A stretch of DNA of 64,000 nt, taken from contig NW_026516217.1 in assembly GCF_025602895.1 (NCBI RefSeq), positions 1 through 64,000 on the forward strand, given 5' to 3'. Source of the DNA: Polychytrium aggregatum (Eukaryota; Chytridiomycota; Chytridiomycetes; Polychytriales). Below the pieces are notes generated by a model that had not been told where the DNA came from, ran no database searches, and was given only the letters and a program-made list of their open reading frames with translations. A program made the position numbers and the translations under genes. Each line of letters starts with the position of its first letter. Positions within the stretch are counted from its first letter, which is position 1. This document shows, piece after piece, positions 52,601 to 62,394 of the stretch.

Positions 52601-54240
52601 TCGATAAACACTTCAATGTTGTAGCCCCTCAACAAGAGCAGCTAGTGCTCAAATGTACATATATCCGCATCAAGGACAGCGAGGGTACAGAAGGGTCAGG
52701 AGCACGGGTCGCTGCGTTCGATGGGCAAGGCCCAGAGCACTTGATCACCGTTTTACGGAAATCATCTATCCATTCGCGGTCGAGGCTGCGGTGGGAGCAT
52801 ACCTCAATGTATTCCCTCATGATGGTGGTGTATAGTGCGTCGTCGTTCCACTTGCGACGGATAAAGAAGGCCCCGGCCGATCGAAGCAGCGGGCCGATAA
52901 CCGGGAGATCGAGGTTGTCGCCGGCAGCAATATGGGGCAGGGCCAGTCCAAATCGATAAAATACATAGCTGGAGATTGTAGGCATGCCAGCCACCAAAGA
53001 ACACATTGGCCTGATTAGAGCTTGAAGCGCAACGGATCGTTGGTCGGCTGCGAGGAGCAATCATGCCAGGGGCAATCATGCAAGCAGAGGACAGGCCCAT
53101 CTTCACATCACCTGGACCAGCGTTCCAGTTCGCATTTAGAGTCCGTACCTGATGACAAGATAATCGATGTGCGATTTGTGGCATGGCAGAACGATCAGCG
53201 ATAGCCCCTTCTTCTCGGCAAGCTTGGCAGTTTCTTGAAGCTGGATCCCAGTTCACCGGCAAGATGTATGATGGATTATCAATAGTGTCGGTGGCAAATC
53301 GAGCTTCTGCAGCCAATATCCTCCTCTTCGCCGCCTCTGTACTCGATGCCATCAATGCAGGGAGTGACCTCGGAGCGCCACGAGCAGGCATTTGCCCGTA
53401 CCATGCGCCACTCGCTCTCGCGAATGTGTATTCCCTGATGATAGAGCCGCATCAGCATGTTGCCGGTCATAAAGGCAATGAATCTGAAAGCAAAGTCCAG
53501 CCGGAGTCAATAGAGAGCCTCCCCTCTGCTGTGTCTTCGTAAGCCAGGCACGAGAACGACATTCCGCCAGTGCCACAGGGCTCCGTACCGCACGGTGGTG
53601 ATCGAAGTCATGTTCGCAATGAGCTTGTCGATGATTTGCGAAGCCTTGGCGTAATACTCCTTCTCCATATCCTCAAAGTTTAGTTTATGGTCTGTCTCCA
53701 GGTTGTATCTGGCGAGAGCAAAGCTCTGAATCGATTTCTGGACTGTTCGCGGAGAAGCGACCTGGTTACGGATCGATCGAACGGCGGGGATCTGATCTGG
53801 CTGGCCGAGTCTGCGGTTTGGCCAGTCGAGTCTGCGGTCTGGTGGGAGGAGACGACCTACGTTTTGGCGAAGCCAGAAGGGACGACTTGATCTCGGCAGC
53901 GTACTGCATGAACATGATGCGGGTGCCGATGTAGTCCCGATACGACTGCCATCCCTGTTGGTCCGGAATGTGCAGCGACGGGCGACACCAACAGAAGCAC
54001 CGGCGAAAGCAACATTGGATAAGTCTGAAACACATGCCCGTGATGCTCGACTGCTCGGCTGCTCGATTGCTCGGCTGCTCGACTGCTATGCATCGTCAGG
54101 CTGGACTACATACGTTGCCGGCATAGTACTGAGTCGACTCGGAGGTCAGTCGGACGATAAAGCCGAGCGGATCCTTTCGGAACTCGCCGAGGCCGCTCTC
54201 GCTGCAAGCCGTTTGGGTTTGGAGCCGATGAAGTGTCGCA
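49608..54240 (-). CDS. Glycerone-phosphate (DHAP) / glycerol-3-phosphate acyltransferase with SKL peroxisomal signal
   Basis: A multi-exon PlsB/GNPAT-family enzyme that acylates dihydroxyacetone phosphate or glycerol 3-phosphate, the first step of ether lipid or glycerolipid synthesis. In order: motif I LPCHKSHIDYL (HX4D catalytic pair, about 53,165-53,200); GDNLDLPVIGPLLRSAGAFFIRRKW (about 52,850-52,930, motif II); motif III FIEGTRSR (about 52,580-52,615); motif IV VPMSIGYDKV (about 52,480-52,505); KWGRVDIRF (about 52,030); and a helical C-terminal half with LLWPFIEAYWLAAVSLF (about 50,450-50,500). The last exon (50,232-49,608) ends in Ser-Lys-Leu, a canonical PTS1, so DHAP acyltransferase in the peroxisome is the best reading. 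Upstream exons include KDPLGFIVRLTSESTQYYAGN (about 54,190-54,115). The 5' start and some junctions are not resolved. Confidence 0.82.
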
Positions 54241-54854
54241 TCGGGCGTCAAGCCACGGTTCGCTGCGTTACCATTCCTGCGTGCTGTTTCTCGGCGAGCG
54301 AATCATCCTCGTGCGGACCCGATAGGCAAGCGAAACAGCGGAAGGGGGATAGACCACTCGACCCACCTCGATATATTCTTGCTCTGCATCGCAGCAGACG
54401 GGGTTGATGGAGGCATTGTCGGCGGCCGGCGCTGGCTCGTCGGCTGTCTGAAAGTCTGGCCCGTGAAAGCCTGGCAGAGCGGCACGGGAGCCGGCCGTTC
54501 TTCCGAGGTGGTTGATTCTGGGATTGGCCGGCATGATCGCCTTTCCAGGCAGAAGCTGGTGATCCAGCTGGGTCGAACTCTGGAACGGACGAACAGACGG
54601 ACGGACGGACGGACGAGAAAAACTCTGCACCGATGCAGACTTTGCCTGACAGCGATGGTCGGTTGGATCGACAACAAGGGTCTTGGTTGAGCACTTCCTT
54701 CGCATTGGAAACCGAGATATCCGACGCATTCAGAGACAGATCGGCCCATCGCACCCCGAGACATTAGCACCGGCCACTGCCCTCGGCACGGCTCGCAAAG
54801 CATCCATATCGCCCACATCTGCACCGTCGCCGGCCCCGCTGCCCAGCCCAGCCT
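54241..54854. promoter_or_regulatory. Divergent upstream region of the acyltransferase and the ankyrin gene
   Basis: About 600 bp between divergent genes; it may contain the first exon of the acyltransferase. A GGAC tandem run is at about 54,590-54,613. No other gene seen. Confidence 0.4.
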
Positions 54855-56135
54855 ATGTGCCCCTCCTTCGTCGATCTGCCCAACGAGCTGCTGTTCCGGA
54901 TCGCCCGGCATGGCTCCGATATCCCGTCGCTTCTCGCTCTTGGGCAGGCCTCCCGAGCATTGCGGGTCCGTCTGGGCAGCGAAATCGATCGCAGAGTCTG
55001 CCGCATTCTTATCGACACCCGCAACATCCTGTGGACCGACTCGCCTGCAGGTCTCTCGGGCTCCATGATCACCTTCGAGCAGGCCACCCATCCACTCTGC
55101 TTTGTCGTCTCGAGAGGCGGCACCGCCATCTTCCGTACCCTGCGTTCCTGTGCAGTGTGGCCGCCCAACATCATCAATCTGTGTTTTTTGCTGGCCGTCG
55201 TCCGAGGCCACCACGGCCTCGCAGCCCAGCTGCTGGAAGAGCTCGATGCCCTTCGCCATGTGCACCTGGTTGAGTGCATCTGTCTGGTGCGCTTCCTGGC
55301 GCATTTCGACGGGGCCCTGGACACCTCGGCAATCGCCAGATCGTCGTTCCGGGCATTCATCGAGAAGAAGGCCTTTGCTGACCAGGCCCTCATCGAGCGG
55401 CACTACTTTAGCATCATCCTTAACACAGCGTTTCTGCTCTGCTGCAAGCGCGGCGATCGGGCAATGGTCGAGCTGCTTGTTCGCAACCGGGTAGAGACTC
55501 GCTACGAAGACGACGAGGGGCTCTGTCGGGCTGTTTTCCATGGCCATTTGGATCTGGTCGAGTACTTGCTGGCCAACGGAGCCAACCCGAGGGCACAGAA
55601 CGGCAAGCCCATGTTCCTGGCCTGCCAACAGGGCCGTCTTGTCCTTGCTCGTGTTCTCCATCATCATGGGGCCCCTGTCGACGATCAGCACAACCAGAAT
55701 CTGATGGCAGCCTCGAGTCGGGGCCACTACGACGTTGTCAAGTTCCTGGTCGAGCACGGCGCCGACGTCAACGCTCAGGGCGGCTTTGGACTCCGCATCG
55801 CCTGCTCCCGGGGCCACTGGGACATTGTGCAGCTCTTCTGCGATCGAGGCGTCGGCCAAGATGCCATCTGCCGAACGTCTCTCGGGCTGGGGTGTTTGAA
55901 CGGACACTTGCGCATTGTCCAGCTGCTGCTGAGCCTCGGGGCCGATCTGCACGAGAACAGGGATGATCCGCTCTTCATGGCGGCGCACAATGGGCATCTA
56001 CGCATCGTCGAGTACTTGCTCATGCATGGCGCCGATCCATTTGCCCGGGGGCCCTCGGGATTCGCCCAGATCACGGATCTGTTTACTGCAGACTACTACA
56101 TGGAAGGCGCCCTGGGAAAGCTGTTTGAGATGTAG
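54855..56135 (+). CDS. F-box-like ankyrin-repeat protein
   Basis: A single exon of 426 residues. The first 35 residues (FVDLPNELLFRIARHGSDIPSLLALGQASRALR) have the F-box pattern, which would bind Skp1 in an SCF ubiquitin ligase. Residues about 195-410 hold seven ankyrin repeats with recurring GHLDLVEYLLANGAN, GHYDVVKFLVEHGADV and GHLRIVQLLLSLGAD. Such proteins present substrates to the ligase; the substrate is not known. ATG 54,855 gives the F-box in its normal N-terminal place. It is divergent from the acyltransferase and has no introns, unlike its neighbours. Confidence 0.85.
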   Translation: MCPSFVDLPNELLFRIARHGSDIPSLLALGQASRALRVRLGSEIDRRVCRILIDTRNILWTDSPAGLSGSMITFEQATHPLCFVVSRGGTAIFRTLRSCAVWPPNIINLCFLLAVVRGHHGLAAQLLEELDALRHVHLVECICLVRFLAHFDGALDTSAIARSSFRAFIEKKAFADQALIERHYFSIILNTAFLLCCKRGDRAMVELLVRNRVETRYEDDEGLCRAVFHGHLDLVEYLLANGANPRAQNGKPMFLACQQGRLVLARVLHHHGAPVDDQHNQNLMAASSRGHYDVVKFLVEHGADVNAQGGFGLRIACSRGHWDIVQLFCDRGVGQDAICRTSLGLGCLNGHLRIVQLLLSLGADLHENRDDPLFMAAHNGHLRIVEYLLMHGADPFARGPSGFAQITDLFTADYYMEGALGKLFEM

Positions 56136-56579
56136 CAACATCGGCCTGGCCCTCGATCGGCACAACCGCCACGGCCAGTGAATACTCGCAACGACACCGG
56201 CAACGCTCTTGGATTCGCTGAAGCCCAGGTCATCGAGGTGTCGATGTTGCTTACTGTGGACAGCCGTTGTGATAGATGAGCGTGCAGTCACTGCACAATA
56301 TGCTGCTACTGACTGCCCAGAATGTGGAAAATCGCACTCTGCTCTGTGCTGGAGCACTTTCGCCTTCGTCCTTGTCAATAGCCATGCACTCTGCTTCCCT
56401 GAATACAGTGCGAATCCTCCATGGAGCGACCACCATTCAATCGGCGATTGGTGTCCCCCTCTGACGTACGCCGACTGCTGACGGCATCCGTATCAATGGT
56501 CATCGGCGTGCCTCTGGTCCGAAGACGAATGCATCCTGCTTCGACTCAGAGTTGGTGCTATCGCTCCCACACCGCCAGG
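56136..56579. other. Intergenic, upstream of the LRR gene
   Basis: No separate gene seen. The LRR frame is open from 56,421, so two in-frame ATGs here (56,421 and about 56,493) could be alternative starts. Confidence 0.4.
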
Positions 56580-59363
56580 ATGATCCAAAGCTCCACCAAG
56601 ACCTCCGTGTCGGCATATAGCGCCTTTCTGGATATCCTCAATGAAACGACCGGCATCAAGCCCGTGGACGAGTCCAAGATCTGCCCCGTCCTGGACAGCA
56701 GCGACAAGCACCCAGGGATAAGTCCGAGATTCCAACGGGGCTCCCTTCAACCCAATACTCGTTCTCGATGCCATGACCCGCCTGGGTTCCTGGCCATCGA
56801 TCCGCGCGAGCTCGACTTTGAAGACCCCGAGATCGACAACTTTGACTGCAATGATGAGATCCTGGACTGGTCCCACGAAGCAAACGAGCTCAAGCGGCTC
56901 CAGAGCACCTACAAAAAGCACTCGTCCGAGGCTCAGACAGGCAAACGCAGCCAGCCTCCGGCGCCTCTGACCCACCAGTTCCTGCAGGCCTTCCTCAAGT
57001 CGCTGCGGCTGGTCGACCGCAAAATCGGCGACATTGACTCCAAGATGCTGGCCTTCCGCAATCTCACCGAGCTGAGCCTCACCGGCAATCACCTCGAAGC
57101 AGTGGGCCACTTGCCAAAGTCGCTCAAGACCCTGCATCTGAATGCCAACCGGTAGAGTACTGTTCTTTCGTCGCCAAAAAACCCATTCGAATGGCGACGG
57201 CATGTCACCGACAAATACTGGAGCACTGGAGCCGATCCAGACATCCAGGAATGCCGTTTGCATCTCAACTCGGCGCCAGCTTACCCGATTGCACCCCAGC
57301 ATCCAGATGATGCCTTTTCTCGGTGGTCTCACTGCGCTCCAGCATGTTGGCCTCGCATACAATCAAATCAAGGCATTCCGGGCGGCCTCAAGCACCATGT
57401 CGCCCAAACCCAGAGCTGGTCCCAGAGACCTCTTCCCAGCCAGCCTCGTCAGTCTCGATGTGAGCTGGAACAGCCTCGAAAGCCTGGATGAAATTGTCGA
57501 GACGCTGCAGGGGCTGCCGAATCTCAAGGCCCTTGTATTGATGGCAAGTACTCCGTGGGCTGCACTTTTCTGTGCTGGGTTGTACCGGGCGTCGCGAAGA
57601 TTTCACCCAACGATCACCATCCGCCCGATGGTTACTATTCCCTGACTGCCTCCATCCACTCGGCTGGCTCAAGGGCAATCCAATCGGGCTCTTTGAGCAC
57701 TACCGTAGACAAAGCATCCATGGCTTGCAGCGGCTTGTCTCGCTCGACGACGTACCTGTTCCAGTCTTCGAGCGGGAAGGCATTCTGCGTGAGCTGGCAT
57801 CGGGGTTGAGCATGATCCGCTATCGAGGTATGAGCAAAACTCCAATGCCTACCATGACTGCACCGGGCATTCCAAGTGCCCGTGCCTCTCTGGGCGACTG
57901 GCAACGGCATCTGCTTGTCGGACGTGAGTAAAGACGGCGACGCTGCTCTTCTTCAGAGGCTGCGCTCAAGTTGCATGTCCATGATGTCGAGGGACTGTCT
58001 CCAATCGAGCCTGTGGCCCCGGAAAACCCTGAACAACCGCCAGATCGGTGAGCAGCGGCAGCAGCAGCGGCAACGGACACTTGCTATGCCTCCCTTTGCG
58101 CTGGTGACGCTCTGGGCGGGGGTATGCAGCGCTCAATCGTGCGGAAGGAATCAGACACTGCCCTGCATGGTGGCCTGACTGCTTCATTCGAATCATCGTC
58201 GTCACAGGCATTTCTTCAATATCGACGTTGTCGTCACTGGATATAACAAGCACCGAATCTCAACCAGTCTGAAAGAATGGACGGGTGAAGCTGTGGTCAT
58301 GGATTTTTCCAAGACAGTCGCCTTTCCCGTGGGCAAGCAACTCCGTGATGCCTTCAGCGGTGAGCTCCAGCATGGTTTCCTTTGTACGGAGGTTTCCCCA
58401 ACCAGGCACCGCCCTATGGTTACAAACGACGGCGACACTCTGTGTTGTAGAGACAGAGTTACTTTGGCTCTTGTCGTCCAAGCGGCATGATTGAGTGGGA
58501 TATCCAATGGATGATCTGATGAAATTGGTTTCCCAGTGGGCGTTGATGTGTTGCTGGTCCGGAAAAAGTATGTCTTCAAACAGGAGCCCAAAGCTGTCGA
58601 GACCAACGAGCTGTCGAGCAGCCGACCAAATAGTGGAGACCGACTTAAGAGCGCCGGAAAGGGAAGGCTGGCGGTGGACAAGGATAAGGACAAGAAGAAA
58701 GGCGGAAAGGCGGCTGCCGAAGAAGAAGGTGGGCTTGCGATAGCGGTGCCGGATTTATATGCGATCATATCTCGATGGGGTTGATTTCTGGCATTGCGGC
58801 AAAGTTGCGCGCGGAGCTGTTGGGATAGACAGCGGGGCACTCGGAGACTCGGAGACTCATCTCATCCACCACGTCCATTTCCTCCGACCCAGCTCCCTGG
58901 GTGCCGGCGCTGCACGAAGTCGCCGTCGTTGCCGAGGGCAGGCTCGACACCCACATCTTTCTCGAGAACCAGGTCAGCTCGGGTATCGCGGCAGTGGCGG
59001 CTGAGAGGCTCTTGAGTTTCTTCATGCCCCGACCACACCATACTTACCCGAGGTCACACCCACCTCTCTTCATTCCGGCCATGTCAGTTCGTCATCAAGG
59101 AGACCATTGCGCTGTCGCTCTGCTGTGACTGGACCGAGACCGAGATACCACCAGCGCCGGTGGTGCGCCTCAGTCTGCAGCTGCATCCGCAACGCACCGA
59201 TGCTGCCCATGTCTCGATTCCGGTCGACGAAGACACTGTCGGCCTTGGCGGAGGCGAGGGCCCGGGATGTGGGAGTGGACCGCCGCCCGTCGACGCCGAG
59301 CAGTCGGGTGCCGCACAGGCACACAACCGCCCGCCGAGTTCCAAGCCGAAAAAGAAAAAGTAG
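56580..59363 (+). CDS. Leucine-rich-repeat protein, LRRC43-like
   Basis: Eight exons: 56,580-57,151; 57,300-57,543; 57,674-57,827; 57,957-58,047; 58,208-58,359; 58,537-58,728; 58,833-58,972; 59,088-59,363. Sum 1,821 nt, 606 residues. After about 150 mostly polar residues come LRRs: FRNLTELSLTGNHLEAV, LKTLHLNANRIQMMPFLGGL (built across intron 1), LQHVGLAYNQI, LVSLDVSWNSLESL and LKALVLMGNPIGL, capped by LQRLVSLDDVPV. The C-terminal half (FFNIDVVVTGYNKHRI..., WVPALHEVAVVAEGRLD) has no known fold I can name; it contains a Lys-rich stretch near 58,680-58,715 and ends in KKKK. Length and plan resemble LRRC43, a family mostly found in ciliated organisms; this is from memory and moderate. Intron 2 is GC-AG (ATG|GCAAGT). 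Confidence 0.75.
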
Positions 59364-59973
59364 CAACGACACGGATGTTGTGTTGTGGCCCGAGATGCGG
59401 TGCCATGACAATACAAGCACATGGCAGGATGGGTTCTTGTGCAGCACGCGAGGACATTCTGGTACTCTGCGAGGGACGGCGGATGCATGGATGGGCAGAT
59501 GGACAGGTTGGAGCGGGTGTCTATTACTGTGAAATGTAGCAAGGAAGAGGAGCAGCGGAACTATGAGACATGGGAGGAGGTGCAGCTGACTGATGCTAAT
59601 GGAACGTGGGCTTGGGGAATGGTTCGCAGTGGGCGGTATCGTGATGCGGGAATACAAAGGCGATGTGGGTCTGGTGAACAGTGTCGATGGGAGATGAAAA
59701 CAGCAAGCAGCGAACAGCCCGGCAAGCAATGCTGGCGGCAAAAGCACGCGAGGAGAATAGAGCCACGAAGTGTTGGGTGTGTTGCGTGCGTTGGGTGTAG
59801 AATTAAAGACGAGGAGCGGCCGCAAAAGCCAACGTGGGAACCAGGACACCGGCACAGTCGCTACCGGCAACGGCAAGGGGGCAGTGCAATCTGCATCGAT
59901 GGATGTGCGATCGATCGAATGCAGACGGCGAGCATAGCAGTAAGTCGGCCGACGAAGCACTCGGGCGAGCTGG
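59364..59973. other. Intergenic between convergent genes
   Basis: 610 bases, 3' ends of the LRR gene and of the membrane-protein gene; no coding signal seen. Confidence 0.5.
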
Positions 59974-60711
59974 TTACATCTTGGGCACCGAGAATTGCTG
60001 CGACGGAGAGGACTTTGACTGCTTGCCGTTGCGGAAGGCCGCCTGGCCCTTGGCAATCAGCTCCGGGTCCAGAACAGAGAATCCGGGACCAGGGATGGAG
60101 GCAACGGACTTTTGCGGCCGGATGATAGGCGACGAGTTCGGGCTCGGGTTGGCCGAGCCCATCTCCAGATCGATGCGGCTCGAGGCAGCGCGCGGGCTCA
60201 TGAAGCCTGGCAGCGAGCTCTGCGGAATTTCGGGGGTGGTGGTGTACATGGTGACCGAGACGCCGTCAGACTTTGTCCGGGCATGATCGATCGACTTTGG
60301 CTGGGGAGTGGATGACCGCGATGAGACGGGATATGTCGATGAGGGAACAGGGCTCTGGATGGGAATCTGCACGGCGCCGTGGTTGGAGACTCGAGCGCCA
60401 GGGTTGCTGGCCGACGACGCCCGGGTATCTTGGACGCTGGTCGAAGAGGCACGGATGTCATGGCTGCCGGCAGAGGAAGCAATGTTGCGGGGGATCAGAG
60501 ACAGAATGCTGGCCAGCCGTTTGCGCTGCAGCGACTGGCGGGCCAGGAAACGGGGAAGGAGGATAACGAGGGCGACGATGGCGACGACAGCAGCGCCAAT
60601 GATGGCATACAACGCTCCGGTGCTGAGCGACGATCCGCCAGGCGACGGCGAGGTGTCAAAGGATGCCTGTGGTGATGGAATGCTGGTGGACGACGAAAGA
60701 GAGGCAGACAT
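59974..60711 (-). CDS. Single-pass membrane protein with Ser-rich ends
   Basis: 245 residues from ATG 60,711 (MSASLSSSTSIPSP). The first 32 residues are Ser/Pro-rich. A strong membrane segment follows (ALYAIIGAAVVAIVALVILLPRF, about residues 33-55), then RQSLQRKR as a positive inside signal. The remaining 185 residues are low-complexity Ser/Pro with many possible phosphorylation sites. There is no cleavable signal peptide, so a short outer N-terminus and a cytosolic tail are likely. Such a plan resembles fungal cell-surface stress sensors in outline only; the outer domain is much shorter. Single exon; the function is not known. Confidence 0.65.
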   Translation of the reverse strand: MSASLSSSTSIPSPQASFDTSPSPGGSSLSTGALYAIIGAAVVAIVALVILLPRFLARQSLQRKRLASILSLIPRNIASSAGSHDIRASSTSVQDTRASSASNPGARVSNHGAVQIPIQSPVPSSTYPVSSRSSTPQPKSIDHARTKSDGVSVTMYTTTPEIPQSSLPGFMSPRAASSRIDLEMGSANPSPNSSPIIRPQKSVASIPGPGFSVLDPELIAKGQAAFRNGKQSKSSPSQQFSVPKM

Positions 60712-60875
60712 GGGCAGGAATGGTGGAAAGAAAAAAAAGAATGAAGCGCGACGAGATGGGCCGGTGGTGGGCGGTGAGAAACGGAGCTGGATGGAGAAAG
60801 AAGGCTGCGAGGAGACTGCACCGAAGCAGGGATGGTGGGAACGAGGGAGCGGGGTGGAGCGGACGGACGAAAGCA

Positions 60876-60950
60876 AAAGCGAATGTCAAAGCGAATGGCA
60901 AAGCGAATGGCAAAGCGAATGGCAAAGCGAATGGCAAAGCGAATGGCAAA
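60876..60950. repeat. 12-bp tandem repeat (AAAGCGAATGGC)n
   Basis: One variant unit (AAAGCGAATGTC) plus five perfect AAAGCGAATGGC units, upstream of the membrane-protein gene. Confidence 0.93.
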
Positions 60951-62080
60951 ATGATCAACGAAGCAAGCGACGAAGCGATGCAGATGGCGGGCGAGCAGGT
61001 CGACGGTCTTTTCAGTTCGATGGCGACGACGAGCAAGCCCGGCAGCGCACGCCGGGTGATTGTGCACAACGGGACAGCCCGAGTGTCTGCAAAATGTCCT
61101 GGGTTGTGGTCAGGGAGGGGTGGCGCGCAGCCGTTGTTGAGTCTTTGGCTGTAGAATGGGGTCGCACACTTGATGGGTGGAGCGATACCCTTGCTGGGCT
61201 GCGGTCGCACACTTGCTTGGTGAGGTGGTACATCCGGTTGTCAAGCCGGATTGGGTGCTCGAGCCAGTTGTCAAGTCGGGGGGGGTGGAGTTGCTGTCAA
61301 GTCGAGTTGAATGGTTGTGTCAGTTGTCATGGCGAGTCGTCGCGGCGGATGCCAAGTCGGCTGGAGCAATGCATCTCCGGTCGACCATGTTGCCAGCGCA
61401 AACGTCCCAGCAACAGCACTCGCCGCGCTTGCTCCCCGCTGTGTCTCACCGCTCTCGGCTCCGGTCTTGTCCTTTCTCGCTGCTTTGTCGACACGCTGCT
61501 TGCACCACCGCGGTGGGATGTGCTCGTGCTGCATGGCTGTCCCAGCACGTTCCCTCGCTGCCTCGTGTCGGGCGTCCCCCACCACCACCTGGCTGGTCGT
61601 CGCCATTGGCGAGTCTGCGCCAAACCAGCCTTTGCGGCAGAGAAAGAGACAGCCGGCCCACCGGCCGATCGAGACAGGAGCACTCGGCAAGACACCCACA
61701 GCCGACGAGACACCCGTCTCCATACAGCGCACTCTTGGTGGTGGAGGACTGCAGACGGACAAGGCCAAGCGACCGCAAAATGGCAAAGGGGCACCCCGCG
61801 CATGGCTTGCCAGCTTCTGTTCTGTTGGTTCGGAACAGCCCGGCATGGGCTCGGACATGATGCCCAGCCGCCATGGACAGCGCGAACATCGAAACGGGTG
61901 CGCGGAGCCGGCATCAATGGGCGGGTCCGATCCGCGTTGGATGGAGGCATCGGAGCGGTGTCGGATGGATGGATGGATGGATGGATCGATCGATATGAGC
62001 GAATGCCTGTCATCTCCTGCACCGCCAGCTCCCCCCGACACTGCAGCAATATCAGCCACCGCCATTGTTCCGCGCCGTCG

Positions 62081-62255
62081 CATCCACATCCACATCCACA
62101 TCCACATTCATATCCACATTCATATCCACATCCACATCCACATCCACATTCACATCCACATCCACATCCACATCCACATTCATATCCACATCCACATCCA
62201 CATTCATATCCACATCCACATCCACATTCATATCCACATTCATATCCATTCATTC
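62081..62255. repeat. Hexanucleotide array (CCACAT)n with periodic CATTCATAT variants
   Basis: About 28 hexamer units. Every few units a CCACAT is replaced by TCATAT or CATTCA, giving a higher-order period of 12-30 bp. It reads as Ile-His or Asp-Val/Asn-Val dipeptides in different frames, so ORFs here are not evidence of coding. Confidence 0.95.
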
Positions 62256-62394
62256 ATTTCACGACCATGACCATTTCACATTCATCGTTCCATACAACAT
62301 CGCGCACATGCCCACCGAATGCCCAGCGTCGACACCCACTTCCCACGATCATGACCGTCTGGCAAAGCACGGCATCTGTCTGCTTCCCTCGCGT

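Larger units (their letters stand above)
60712..62394. other. Long intergenic region with simple repeats
   Basis: About 1.7 kb with no gene I can support. It holds a 12-bp array, a GGAT run at about 61,966-61,985 and a long CCACAT array. An 822-codon ORF across it (60,308-62,776) is driven by these repeats and overlaps genes on the other strand. Confidence 0.6.

Noticed and set aside
62081-62255. Possible CRISPR-like array
   Set aside because: Continuous 6-bp units without unique spacers; a microsatellite in eukaryotic DNA.
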